Assembly: GCF_000710465.2 (NCBI RefSeq)
Contig: NZ_JAIZ01000786.1
Location: 5,492-38,930, forward strand
DNA from: Kitasatospora sp. MBT63
GTDB taxonomy: Bacteria; Actinomycetota; Actinomycetes; Streptomycetales; Streptomycetaceae
Reading direction: 5' to 3'
DNA length: 33,439 nt
Part shown: positions 13,719-21,232 of the stretch, in pieces
Layout of the letters: every line of letters starts with the position of its first letter
How positions within the stretch are numbered: the stretch's first letter is position 1
Position numbers and translations under genes: made by a program
The notes under the pieces: generated by a model
The model's database searches: none
The model's input: the letters and a program-made list of their open reading frames with translations, nothing else
What the model was told of the DNA's origin: nothing

Positions 13719-15881
13719 TCAACGGTGGGTCAGGACGGCGATGTCCGAGCCGAAGCAGACCACCAGCTGCCCGTCCGGTGCCACCGCCAGTCCGCCGATC
13801 GGGGCGGGGAAGGCGTACGTTCCGAGCTGCTGCCCCGTGGCGGCGTGCCACACGCGGACGGTTCCGTCGACGCTCCCGGCGGCGACGACGGTGCGACCGT
13901 CCAGCGTCCCCGCCGCGCCGGCCGACACCTCGGCGGTGTGGCCCGTCAGGGGCGGCCCGAAGCGTTCACCCGTGGCCAGGTCCCAGAGCTGGACCGTCTC
14001 CGTCCGGTCGCCGGTCAGGAGGAGGTTGCGGCCTTCGAGCGTCTCCAGGGCCAGGGCGCCGCGCTGCTGCGGCCGTACCCCCATCCAGGCGTGCGCGGCC
14101 AGGTCCCACACGCGTCCTTCCGAGGTCACGGCGACGAAGCGGCCCTCCGGTGCCGCGAAGAACCGGATGGACGGGCTGGTGTACTCGCTCGTCGTCAGCC
14201 CGTGCAGCTCTTCCCGGGTGGCCAGATCCCGGACCTGCGCCTTCACGTGCCGGTCGCGGGTGAGGAGCGCGGGCCGTCCCTCGACCGTACCCACCGTCAG
14301 CATCGACACGGCGGCGGTGTGGCCGGTCAGCGGCTCACCCAGCTGACCCCCGCCGTGGATGTCCAAGATCCGTACCTCGGTGTCCGACCCGCCGGCGACA
14401 ATGACCGAACGACCGTCGACGACTCCCGTGGTGGCCCGCTGCACGGGCGCCGCAGCACCGGCCGGACGGCTGTCCGGCTCCTCCTGGCCGAGGTCCCAGA
14501 TGCGGACCGATCGGTCGTCGCCGCCGGTGACGGCGAGATGGCGCCCCTGTACCACGGCCGTCGCCGCTCCCCGCACGGTCCCTTGATGACCGGTCAGCGG
14601 CCGGTGGGAGCGCTCGCGGGTGGACAGGTCCCACACGGCGACCGGCCCGCCGAGGCCGAACCCGACGATCGCGGTGGGGCGCCCGCGGAGCACCGTGAGG
14701 GTCGCCGCCTGCGCGAACCCGCCACCCGGCCCACCCACCTGATCGCCCGTGGCCAGGTCCCAGACGTACGTGGCGTAGGAGTTGGCGCTGATCACCAACG
14801 GGCACTCGAACGCCGGGTCGGTGGCCAGGACGTGCGTCATGGCTTCGACCTCCATGGTGCCGCACCGGCGCATCCCGCCGTCACCGCCGCCGTCACCGCC
14901 GCCATCGCCGTCCGCGCCGCTGCCGTCGGCGGCCGTCGGGAGACCGGACGCCGGATCGGCGATGGGGTGGGAATCCTTGTCGTCGCCCCCGGCGCGCAGC
15001 TCCCGTCCCGTGATCAGGTCCCACCTCCGGACGGCGCCTTCGGGATGGCCGGTGACGGCGACCGGACGGCCGTCCACCACCGCCGTCGCGAGCGCATGCA
15101 CATGGCCGGTACTGATGGTCAGGAGCTCCGTGGTCGGGCCGGGGGCGGCCAGGTCCCACACCCGGAGCAGGCGGTCGGTGCAGCCGGCGACCAGGACCGG
15201 TCGGCCCTCGACCGGTGCGGTGGCCAGGGAGATGATCCGGACGCCGTCGCCGGCGCGGTACTCCCCGAGCAGTCGTCCCTCGGCGAGGTCCCAGGCCAGG
15301 ACCGTCCCGTCGGAGCCGCAGGTGACGGCCACGGGACCCCCGTCCGCCATCGCCGTCACCAGATCACGCACGGCGCCGGTGTGACCGGTGGTGGTCCGGC
15401 CGAGCTTCCGGCCCGTGGCCGGGTCCCACCAGTGCAGCGTGCCGTCCTCGCAGCCGGCGACGGCGAACCCGCGGCCCTCCACGACCACGGTCGCCACCGC
15501 AGTCACCTCGGCCGGCGCGGGCAGCGCGAACCGCAGCCGTGCGTCCAGGCCGGTACCGGTCGCCCACTCCACCGTCCAGCCATCAGCGGCCTCCTGGGGG
15601 AGCGGCACCTCCGCGAGGCTCCTCGCCAGCCCCGGGCTGCCGTACCGTGCGGCGTCCAGCGCCAGCAGCTGCCGCCGTACCTGCGCACCGGCGTCACGGT
15701 GCACATGCCCCGACGCCCGGTACACGGCAGCAGCCGCAACCTCCTCCGGCCCGACCGCAGCGTCCAGCGCCGCCAGGACCTGCTCCGGGTCGCCCTCCAC
15801 CAGCCACCCCGGATCGGTCAACCGCCCACGCCCCGCGGCATCTTCACGGACCTGACCATCGCTTCGGAAATCAGCAGACAT
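13719..15881 (-). CDS. WD40 repeat beta-propeller protein
   Basis: 720 residues. After an N-terminal part of about 110 residues with an Ala/Leu/Arg-rich helical segment (RRQLLALDAARYG), WD40-type blades run to the end. Recurrent units end in WD or WDL: LHWWDPATG, VLAWDLAEG, LLRVWDLAAP, VRRWDLITG, TYVWDLATG, VAVWDLST, VRIWDLGQ, VQLWDLATG, VRVWHAATG, with GHT-type starts. About 11-13 blades fit one or two propellers. A Gly/Asp spacer (GADGDGGGDGGGDGG, near residue 330) divides them. No catalytic, helix-turn-helix or kinase domain is seen, so it probably acts as a protein-binding scaffold. ATG 15881 (MSADFRSDG) is chosen since upstream sequence in frame is low-complexity. It lies 116 bp downstream of the MFS gene on the same strand. 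Confidence 0.85.
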   Translation of the reverse strand: MSADFRSDGQVREDAAGRGRLTDPGWLVEGDPEQVLAALDAAVGPEEVAAAAVYRASGHVHRDAGAQVRRQLLALDAARYGSPGLARSLAEVPLPQEAADGWTVEWATGTGLDARLRFALPAPAEVTAVATVVVEGRGFAVAGCEDGTLHWWDPATGRKLGRTTTGHTGAVRDLVTAMADGGPVAVTCGSDGTVLAWDLAEGRLLGEYRAGDGVRIISLATAPVEGRPVLVAGCTDRLLRVWDLAAPGPTTELLTISTGHVHALATAVVDGRPVAVTGHPEGAVRRWDLITGRELRAGGDDKDSHPIADPASGLPTAADGSGADGDGGGDGGGDGGMRRCGTMEVEAMTHVLATDPAFECPLVISANSYATYVWDLATGDQVGGPGGGFAQAATLTVLRGRPTAIVGFGLGGPVAVWDLSTRERSHRPLTGHQGTVRGAATAVVQGRHLAVTGGDDRSVRIWDLGQEEPDSRPAGAAAPVQRATTGVVDGRSVIVAGGSDTEVRILDIHGGGQLGEPLTGHTAAVSMLTVGTVEGRPALLTRDRHVKAQVRDLATREELHGLTTSEYTSPSIRFFAAPEGRFVAVTSEGRVWDLAAHAWMGVRPQQRGALALETLEGRNLLLTGDRTETVQLWDLATGERFGPPLTGHTAEVSAGAAGTLDGRTVVAAGSVDGTVRVWHAATGQQLGTYAFPAPIGGLAVAPDGQLVVCFGSDIAVLTHR

Positions 15882-15997
15882 GACCGGCACCCTAACCGCG
15901 CCCACCGACCACGGTCTGTCCGATGAGGTCCGACGAGGTCCGCCGCCCGCCGGCCGATCCGGCGCCCGAAGCGGCCCGCACAGGCGAGGGATGCGCC

Positions 15998-17284
15998 CTA
16001 AACGGCACCCGCGTGAACAAGTTCCGAGGACTCCCGGCGATCCGAGGCATCGGCCGGGGCGGCAGTCTGCAGCGCTGCCTCGATCCTGCGGTTGGTGGTC
16101 ATGGTCGCCGTGACGGCGGTCATGGTGAGGAGGAGGCCGGCCGCGGCGAAGAGCGGGGTGCGGACGTCGTAGGTGCTGGCCAGCCAGCCGCCGAGGAAGG
16201 AGCCGAACGGGGCGGCGCACATGGCGAGCATGCGGGAGGTGGACGCGACCCGGCCCATCAGGTGGGCGGGAACGATCGCCTGCCGGAGGGAGGGCCCGAG
16301 CACCATCGTGGCGCCCATGCCCGCCCCGCAGACCGCGAGTGCGAGGCCGGCGACGTACGGGTTCGGGGCGGCGGCCAGGCCGAGGACGGCTAGCCCTTCG
16401 ACCGCTGCTGTGCAGGTCAGTGCGGTGCCGGTGCCGAGCCGTCGGCCGAGGAAGGAGGCGATGCCCGTACCGAGCAGACCGCCGGTGGCCTCCGCCGTCA
16501 GGAGCAGGCCGAAGCCGAAGGTGCCGATGCCGAGACGGTCGTGCGCGAAGAGGGCGAGTACGGTCTCCACGGCGAGGAAAGCTACATTCCCGACCGCCGG
16601 GCGCAGCGCGAGCCCGAGCAGCAGCTGATCCCGCATCACGTACGAGGCGCCGGCCCGCGCCTGCCGCAGCAGCGACTCACGGGTCTGCGGCACGGGCCGG
16701 GGCGCGGCAGCCAGCGACCGTACGAGCAGGGCGGAGAGCGCGAACGAGAGCGCGTCGGCGAGCAGCGGAACCGCCCGCCCCAGCGCGAGCAGGGCACTGC
16801 CCGCGGGCGGGCCCGCGAAGCCGGACGCGGCGGTCTGGCTGCCGCGCAGGCGGGAGTTGGCGCGTTCGAGGAGTACGGGGTCGCGGCCGAGCAGGTCCGG
16901 CAGGTAGGCCGTGGCGGCCGTGTCGAAGAAGAGCCCGCCGAGGCCGAGGAGGAAGGCGAGGGCCGCGAGCAGCGGAACGCTCAGCGCATCGAGCGCGGCC
17001 GCTGCCGCCGGTACCGCGAGCAGCGCCGCGCGTGCCGCGTCCGTGACCCACATCGTGCGCCGGCGGTCCCAGCGGTCCACCAGTGCGCCGCCGAGCACCC
17101 CGAAGAGCAGCCACGGCAGCGTTCCGGCGGCCGTGACGACGGCGAGCGCCATCGGGTCGCGCGTCAACGTCAAGGCGAGCAGCGGCAGCGCGGCATGCGT
17201 CACCCCGTCGCCGAGCGAGGAGACCGTCTGCGCGGTCCACAGCCGTCCGAAGCCGGTCGGCAACTTCGGAGCTTCTGTGGTCAC
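15998..17284 (-). CDS. MFS transporter (EntS/MFS_3-like drug or metabolite exporter)
   Basis: 428 residues with about 12 hydrophobic helices. The N-terminus reads LPTGFGRLWTAQTVSSLGDG, the usual opening of the EntS-like MFS_3 group. The loop 2-3 motif is GALVDRWDRRRTMWVTDAARA, the conserved MFS motif A form of this group. Later parts include NSRLRGSQTAASGFAGPPAGSAL and QAIVPAHLMGRVASTSRML. It should export small molecules using the proton gradient at the cytoplasmic membrane; the substrate is unknown. The start is GTG 17284, overlapping the ArsR stop as GTGA, so translation is coupled. The ArsR repressor probably controls it through the palindrome at 17826. Confidence 0.92.
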   Translation of the reverse strand: MTTEAPKLPTGFGRLWTAQTVSSLGDGVTHAALPLLALTLTRDPMALAVVTAAGTLPWLLFGVLGGALVDRWDRRRTMWVTDAARAALLAVPAAAAALDALSVPLLAALAFLLGLGGLFFDTAATAYLPDLLGRDPVLLERANSRLRGSQTAASGFAGPPAGSALLALGRAVPLLADALSFALSALLVRSLAAAPRPVPQTRESLLRQARAGASYVMRDQLLLGLALRPAVGNVAFLAVETVLALFAHDRLGIGTFGFGLLLTAEATGGLLGTGIASFLGRRLGTGTALTCTAAVEGLAVLGLAAAPNPYVAGLALAVCGAGMGATMVLGPSLRQAIVPAHLMGRVASTSRMLAMCAAPFGSFLGGWLASTYDVRTPLFAAAGLLLTMTAVTATMTTNRRIEAALQTAAPADASDRRESSELVHAGAV

Positions 17285-17820
17285 TTGGAGTCCCCTTCGG
17301 CCTGCGCCTGCGTTGCCGGGTGGAACAGGGCGAAGACGAGTGACGCGTCCGGCAGCGACGGATCGGACAGCTCCCGGTACTCGTCCGCCAGCGTCGCCAG
17401 CCGCGCCCCCAGCTGCGCGAACTGCTCCTCGGTGAGCCGCAGATGCGCCATCCGCACGTGCCGCTCGCTGTCCGCCGGCGACGCCTCCAGGTCCGCCACC
17501 GCATGGCGCATCAGCACATCCGGCCCTCCTTCGCCCGGATCCGGCAGTTCGATCGACCGCGCGGCCATGGCGTAGTACCGCTCGGTGACGCCCCGGACCT
17601 TCCGCGTCCGTACCACCTTCACCAGGCCGGCCCGCTCCAACAGCCGTACGTGGTAACTGGAACTCCCCTTGGCGAGGCCCACCCGCTCGGCGATCTGCGT
17701 GATCGTCGCGGGCTCGAAGCGGAGCACGGCCATGATCCGGTGGCGGGTGAGGTTGGAGACGGCGCGTAGCTGCTCATCGGTGGTGACGTGGAACGTCTCG
17801 GGAAGATCGTCTGTGGGCAT
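17281..17820 (-). CDS. ArsR-type winged-helix transcriptional regulator
   Basis: 179 residues. The winged helix is at residues about 15-85: EQLRAVSNLTRHRIMAVLRF, then TITQIAERVGLAKGSSSYHV, RLLERAGLVKVVRTRKVRGV and TERYYAMAAR, a standard HTH_20/ArsR pattern with a beta-hairpin wing. No CxCxC-like metal site is seen, so it is not a metal sensor of the SmtB/ArsR metal class. The C-terminal helix (residues about 120-165) may dimerise. ATG 17820 follows the operator region closely, with little ribosome binding site. The gene is first in a two-gene unit with the MFS exporter, a layout typical of small-molecule-induced efflux. Confidence 0.9.
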   Translation of the reverse strand: MPTDDLPETFHVTTDEQLRAVSNLTRHRIMAVLRFEPATITQIAERVGLAKGSSSYHVRLLERAGLVKVVRTRKVRGVTERYYAMAARSIELPDPGEGGPDVLMRHAVADLEASPADSERHVRMAHLRLTEEQFAQLGARLATLADEYRELSDPSLPDASLVFALFHPATQAQAEGDSK

Positions 17821-17825
17821 GCCCC

Positions 17826-17849
17826 AATGGTCAACACTTCTTGACCATT
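17826..17849. promoter_or_regulatory. ArsR operator candidate: AATGGTCAA-N6-TTGACCATT
   Basis: A perfect 9-bp inverted repeat, starting 6 bp upstream of the ArsR start codon. On the minus strand TTGACC (17841-17846 complement) and a further TTGAC at 17851-17855 may give -35 elements. It is well placed for autorepression of the ArsR-MFS operon. Confidence 0.75.
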
Positions 17850-17883
17850 CGTCAAGGGGGTTCTGTCGCCCGGGCGAACCTCC

Positions 17884-17947
17884 GCGGCCCCGCGGCCCCG
17901 CGGCCCCGCGGCCCCGCGGCCCCGCAGCCCGGCGGCCCGGCGGCCCC
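17884..17947. repeat. 8-bp tandem repeat (GCGGCCCC), eight copies
   Basis: Five perfect copies of GCGGCCCC (17884-17923) are followed by GCAGCCCG, GCGGCCCG and GCGGCCCC. The repeat lies between the ArsR operator and the SUKH gene, outside any supported CDS, and can form many alternative hairpins because each junction holds CCGCGG. Copy number is likely to vary between strains. Confidence 0.85.
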
Positions 17948-18027
17948 GCCCGGCTCGTCGCGCGGGGGAGAACCGGGCGGACCGGACGGACCGGTGGTCG
18001 TGTCCTCCCTCGGGATATCGTTCTCGG

Positions 18028-18759
18028 ATGTCCGAAATCCTCGACCTCCGGGTGGACCTGCCATCGGCCCTCACCGGCCCGTCCGCCGCCTTCACGTTCG
18101 TCGAACGCTTCGCCGCGCACCTCGGGGCGCCGGTGCGCCCCGAGGACGGAGTGCCCGAGGCCGAACTGGCTGCCGCCGAGCACCGGCTGGGCTTCGCGCT
18201 GCCAGGGGCGATGCGCGAGTGGTACGCCCGGTTCGGGCGGCGCTGGGACCTCTTCCACGCCCTCCGTTACCCGTACCCGCCCGAGGACCTCGAGATGGAG
18301 GACGGCGTGCTCGTCTGGCAGACGGAGAAGCTCTTCTCCTACGGCTTCGCGATCCCGCTGGACCGCGTCCACGAGACCGACCCGCCGGTCGTGATGGACA
18401 GCCACGAGGCGGGTGGCGAATGGACCGCGTACGCCGACCGCTTCTCGCTCGCCTGCATCGAGTTGCTGATCACGCAGAACACCCTGTGCGGCGACAACGG
18501 CGGCCGGAGGAGGGAGCGCCTTCCCGGCGACGCCGAGTACCTCGAGCGCCACCTCACGGCGGTGCCGTCGCTGTACGGGCCCGAGGCCTGTGACGGCCTG
18601 CAGCGGTGGTTCGCCGGCCGTGACGTACTGGTCTGCGACGACCGCTCGGACGACGGTGTCGAGCTCGGGTGGCTGGAGTTCAGGGCGCTGACGCCCGAGG
18701 CCGCCGACCGCCTCCGAGCGGAACTCCCGGGCGAATGGCGAGAGATCATGGACTACTGA
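18028..18759 (+). CDS. SMI1/KNR4 (SUKH) family protein
   Basis: 243 residues. The SUKH core starts VPEAELAAAEHRLGFALPGA, then MREWYARFGRRWDL, the typical pattern of two helices before a beta-sheet core. It continues LEMEDGVLVWQTEKLFSYGF, with LVWQTEK resembling family members that follow L-x-F-x-x-E-x-Q. SUKH proteins commonly act as immunity proteins against secreted or contact-dependent toxins; a regulatory role is also known in fungi. No toxin gene is seen beside it in the window. The start ATG 18028 has no good ribosome binding site. The gene is alone on its strand between the 8-bp repeat and the YcxB-like gene. Confidence 0.82.
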   Translation: MSEILDLRVDLPSALTGPSAAFTFVERFAAHLGAPVRPEDGVPEAELAAAEHRLGFALPGAMREWYARFGRRWDLFHALRYPYPPEDLEMEDGVLVWQTEKLFSYGFAIPLDRVHETDPPVVMDSHEAGGEWTAYADRFSLACIELLITQNTLCGDNGGRRRERLPGDAEYLERHLTAVPSLYGPEACDGLQRWFAGRDVLVCDDRSDDGVELGWLEFRALTPEAADRLRAELPGEWREIMDY

Positions 18760-19049
18760 CGGCACCCGGCCAGCACAGTGTTGTGCACGGCCTGCCCCAT
18801 CAGCCGCGGCCGGCGACACCGGCGTCGGCGCCTGGCGCTGTACACGCGCTGCCGCTCATGATCAGAGGCTGCGCAGGTGCGTGGCTCGCAGGCCGGGAGC
18901 GGCGCTGATTCGCACCGGAGACCGGCACGGCAACGTCACGCGACAGGGCGGGAGGCTCCGTTCGGGCCGTGAGGTGGCACGGGAGGGACCTTGATCGAAC
19001 GGGTGGCCGCCCCTAGGCTCCCCGGACGACCACGTTGAAGGGCAGCGCC

Positions 19050-19541
19050 GTGCACATCACCACGTCCTACGAGCTCACCCATGATGATATGTACCGGGGT
19101 CTGCTCCGCGCCCATGGACGTGGTGGGCGTGTCTGGTGGCGCACCGGCTTCCTGACCATCAGCGGCGCACTCGCGGCAGCGGGCGCCGCCCTGGGCGAAA
19201 TGCCCTGGCTGTACGGGTACACCGTCCTGGCCCTGGGCCTGGCGCTGCTCGAGACGTACCGGATCGCGCTGAAAGCCCGTTGGTCCGTCCGGAGGGCGAT
19301 GCCGGGCTTCGCCGGGACCACCGAGGTCACGATCACCTCCGAATCCGTCCGCGTCCTCCGCTCGACGGCCACGCACGAAGCCGTCTGGAGTGTCCAGCAC
19401 AAGATCGAGAACACCCCCGACGTCCTCTTCCTGCACCAGAGCAACCGCACGACGATGGTCCTGAAGCGACACCTGAGCGCCGAACAGCGAGCCGAACTGG
19501 ACGACTTCATCTCCACCCTCGGCCCCCGCCCGGTCCCGTAG
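19050..19541 (+). CDS. YcxB-like membrane-anchored protein
   Basis: 163 residues. HITTSYELTHDDMYRGLLRA at the start is followed by two membrane helices at about residues 37-53 and 55-75 (TISGALAAAGAALGE, WLYGYTVLALGLALLE). A cytosolic C-terminal domain then reads GTTEVTITSESVRVLRSTAT, NTPDVLFLHQSNRTTMVLKR and LSAEQRAELDDFISTLG, the layout of YcxB-like proteins: two helices, then a PH-like domain ending in an amphipathic helix. The function of the family is unknown. Start GTG 19050 is preferred over TTG 19035, because AAGGG lies 8 nt upstream. Confidence 0.75.
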   Translation: MHITTSYELTHDDMYRGLLRAHGRGGRVWWRTGFLTISGALAAAGAALGEMPWLYGYTVLALGLALLETYRIALKARWSVRRAMPGFAGTTEVTITSESVRVLRSTATHEAVWSVQHKIENTPDVLFLHQSNRTTMVLKRHLSAEQRAELDDFISTLGPRPVP

Positions 19542-19790
19542 CCGGCGGCCGAGGGCTCAAGGCCGATCACTTCGGCGCCTTCGCCGGATGGCCGTTGATG
19601 TACGACCCCAGCGGATGTGACCGTCGTCCGGAGGTAGAAGGACGGGTGGCGGTGAAGGGGCATCAGGTGGGGGCGGGCGGGTGCCCGGCCACATCTCTGC
19701 TGTTCCTCGGGCGGGGCTCTGTCCGGGCGCGGGCGGCGTGGTGCAAGGTCGCCTGCGCTAGTTCGCCCCGTTGGTCCAAGGGCTCCTCGA

Positions 19791-20090
19791 TCAGCCGTCA
19801 TCGCCGAGTACGTGTGCGCCGAGGGCTTTCGCGAGCGCCTCGGCGGCTTCCTCGGTCCGGTCGCTGTAGTACCCCTTGATGTCGATCCTTCCGCGCCACC
19901 ATGCGAAGACGGCAGTCTCACCAGGAACATTGAAGGTTCTCTCCAGGCCCAGATCCGTTGACTCCCAAGGTTCGCCCTCCTCGATCAGCGGGCACTGGGT
20001 CGCCGCCTCCTCCCACTCGTGCGTGTCGATGGCGTTGGCGGGACTCTTGGTCCAGTCCTGCGCGCGGGTGATGTGGAAGTCGTAGCTCAT
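19791..20090 (-). CDS. 99-residue protein of unknown function, tandem copy A
   Basis: An acidic protein starting MSYDFHITRAQDWT, with EWEEAATQCPL, VPGETAVFAWWRGRIDIKGY and EAAEALAKALGAHVLGDDG. I count about 70 of 99 residues identical to the next gene downstream on the map (20289-20588), of exactly equal length. I do not recognise the family; SYDFHITR-type starts occur in small actinobacterial proteins of unknown role. The strongly conserved IDIKGYYSD block and the C-terminal helix suggest one small globular domain. ATG 20090 with GAGG close upstream fixes the start. Given neighbours of immunity type, an immunity-like role is possible but unproven. Confidence 0.75.
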   Translation of the reverse strand: MSYDFHITRAQDWTKSPANAIDTHEWEEAATQCPLIEEGEPWESTDLGLERTFNVPGETAVFAWWRGRIDIKGYYSDRTEEAAEALAKALGAHVLGDDG

Positions 20091-20288
20091 GTCCTCGCCT
20101 CTCTTCGCATCCGATGGAGCAGCGTTCCGTGTTCGACCCGGTTCCGCTCTACGCTTCCTCTTTGCGGCTCCTCGGACTGGACCGTGTCCGCGAGCGGGCG
20201 CCGTGGTGCAGCGTCGCCTGCGTCGCTAGCCCCGGTGGTCCATGCCGGCCAGGGCGAGGCATGTGTGGTGGCCCGGTGGACGCTTGCG

Positions 20289-20588
20289 TCAGTCGTCGTC
20301 GCCCAGTACGTGTGCGCCGAGGGCTTTCGCGAGTGCCTCGGCGGCTTCCTGGGTCTTGTCGGAGTAGTACCCCTTGATGTCGACCTTGCCGTGCCGCCAG
20401 GAGAAGACCGCGGTCTCCCCAGGGACCGAGTAGGTCTTCTGGAGGCCGATGTCTGTCCACTTCCACGGCGCTCCTTCTTCCACGAGTGGGCACTGGGCAG
20501 CCGCGTCCTCCCACTCCGGTATGCCGATCGGGTCCTTGTGGCCCTGGGTCCAGTCCTGTGCGCGGGTGATGTGGAAGTCGTAGCTCAC
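20289..20588 (-). CDS. 99-residue protein of unknown function, tandem copy B
   Basis: The paralogue of 19791-20090, with VSYDFHITRAQDWT, EWEDAAAQCPLVEEG, VPGETAVFSWRHGKVDIKGY and a near-identical C-terminus (EAAEALAKALGAHVLGDDD). The main divergence is at residues 15-24. GTG 20588 aligns with the ATG of copy A; the alternative TTG 20597 adds three residues that copy A lacks. The flanking DNA after both stops is also alike, so the two arose by a segmental tandem duplication. The role is unknown, as for copy A. Confidence 0.75.
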   Translation of the reverse strand: MSYDFHITRAQDWTQGHKDPIGIPEWEDAAAQCPLVEEGAPWKWTDIGLQKTYSVPGETAVFSWRHGKVDIKGYYSDKTQEAAEALAKALGAHVLGDDD

Positions 20589-20749
20589 GTGTCTCAATCT
20601 CCGAGTCAGCCGGTCGTGCTGCCGACCGGTAGGACGATTTTCGCGCTGTTCGGGCGGGGCTCGTTACACGATCTCGTGAGTACGACCCGGTGGGGCGTGC
20701 ACGGTGTGACGCTTCGTCCGTTGATGGCGGGCGTGAGCACCGTGCACGG

Positions 20750-21130
20750 GTCGATGACAAGTCGTGGACGCTGACCGCGCCGGTGCTCCCGCCTCGACCG
20801 GATCGGTCCCCGGAACCTCGGCCTATGGCGGACCGGATGTGTCTTCAAGCCGTCCTGTTCGTGATGGTCACCGGCGTCATCTGGCGTCAGCCGACCCCCG
20901 GAGCCGGGCCTCCCGGCCCGGGCAGATGCGCCGACGCAGGCTGTGTTCGGAGGCGGTGGCCGGGGTCCTCTGCTCGCGGAGCCGGATGCGGCTGGCCGGA
21001 CTGACCGGACGCGTGTCCGCGTGGGCGGCCCCTACATACGTGCGAAGAGGTAACGAGGACAACGGAGTTGGCCTGGCACCGACCGATCGTGGCAAGGAGG
21101 GCCGACCTCGAAGGGAGCCCAAGCCCCTGT
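20750..21130 (+). mobile_element. Decayed IS5-family transposase (remnant)
   Basis: One frame (20750 to about 20925) reads WTLTAPVLPPRPDRSPEPRP, then MADRMCLQAVLFVMVTGVIW and RQPTPGAGP. This matches the N-terminal domain of IS5-type transposases (W-x-x-x-x-P-x-L-P-P..., C-L-x-x-x-L-F-V-x-x-T-G-x-x-W-R-Q-L-P). After a frame change, about 20925-21130 reads PGQMRRRRLCSEAVAGVLCS, then TYVRRGNEDNGVGLAPTDRG and KEGRPRREP. This echoes the C-W-R-R-L... segment and the ...VRAxKGGxxTGPSPxDRGKxGSK core. The piece in between is shortened, and the C-terminal catalytic part is missing. The element cannot move. Clear terminal inverted repeats were not found; a CACGA-TC-TCGTG palindrome (20667-20678) lies just upstream of the remnant. 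Confidence 0.6.
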
Positions 21131-21232
21131 CGGCGACAAGGGCAACGGCAGTTGGCACGTCCGACGGGAGCTTCAAAGGCGCCGGATCCGTGTGCTCGGC
21201 GCACCCGGGCCGGGCCGGGAGCGGCCCAGGCT

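Larger units (their letters stand above)
19690..20588. repeat. Tandem segmental duplication of about 420 bp
   Basis: The segments 19690-20090 and about 20161-20588 share not only the 99-codon gene but also the region after its stop. Similar strings include GCGTGGTGCA/GCCGTGGTGCA, then GGTCGCCTGCG/CGTCGCCTGCG, TTGGTCCAAG/GTGGTCCATG and the stop-proximal GTCGTCGCC region. The 3' flank is more diverged than the genes. This shows duplication of DNA, not two independently acquired relatives. Confidence 0.7.

Noticed and set aside
11665-13851. 728-codon minus-strand open frame
   Set aside because: Antisense to the secreted and EF-hand genes and crossing the real reductase frame; low-complexity.
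13659-15926. 755-codon plus-strand open frame
   Set aside because: Antisense to the WD40 gene; its apparent repeats mirror the WD40 blades on the other strand.
17884-17947. Possible CRISPR-like repeat
   Set aside because: Unit of 8 bp with no spacers and no cas genes; a simple tandem repeat.
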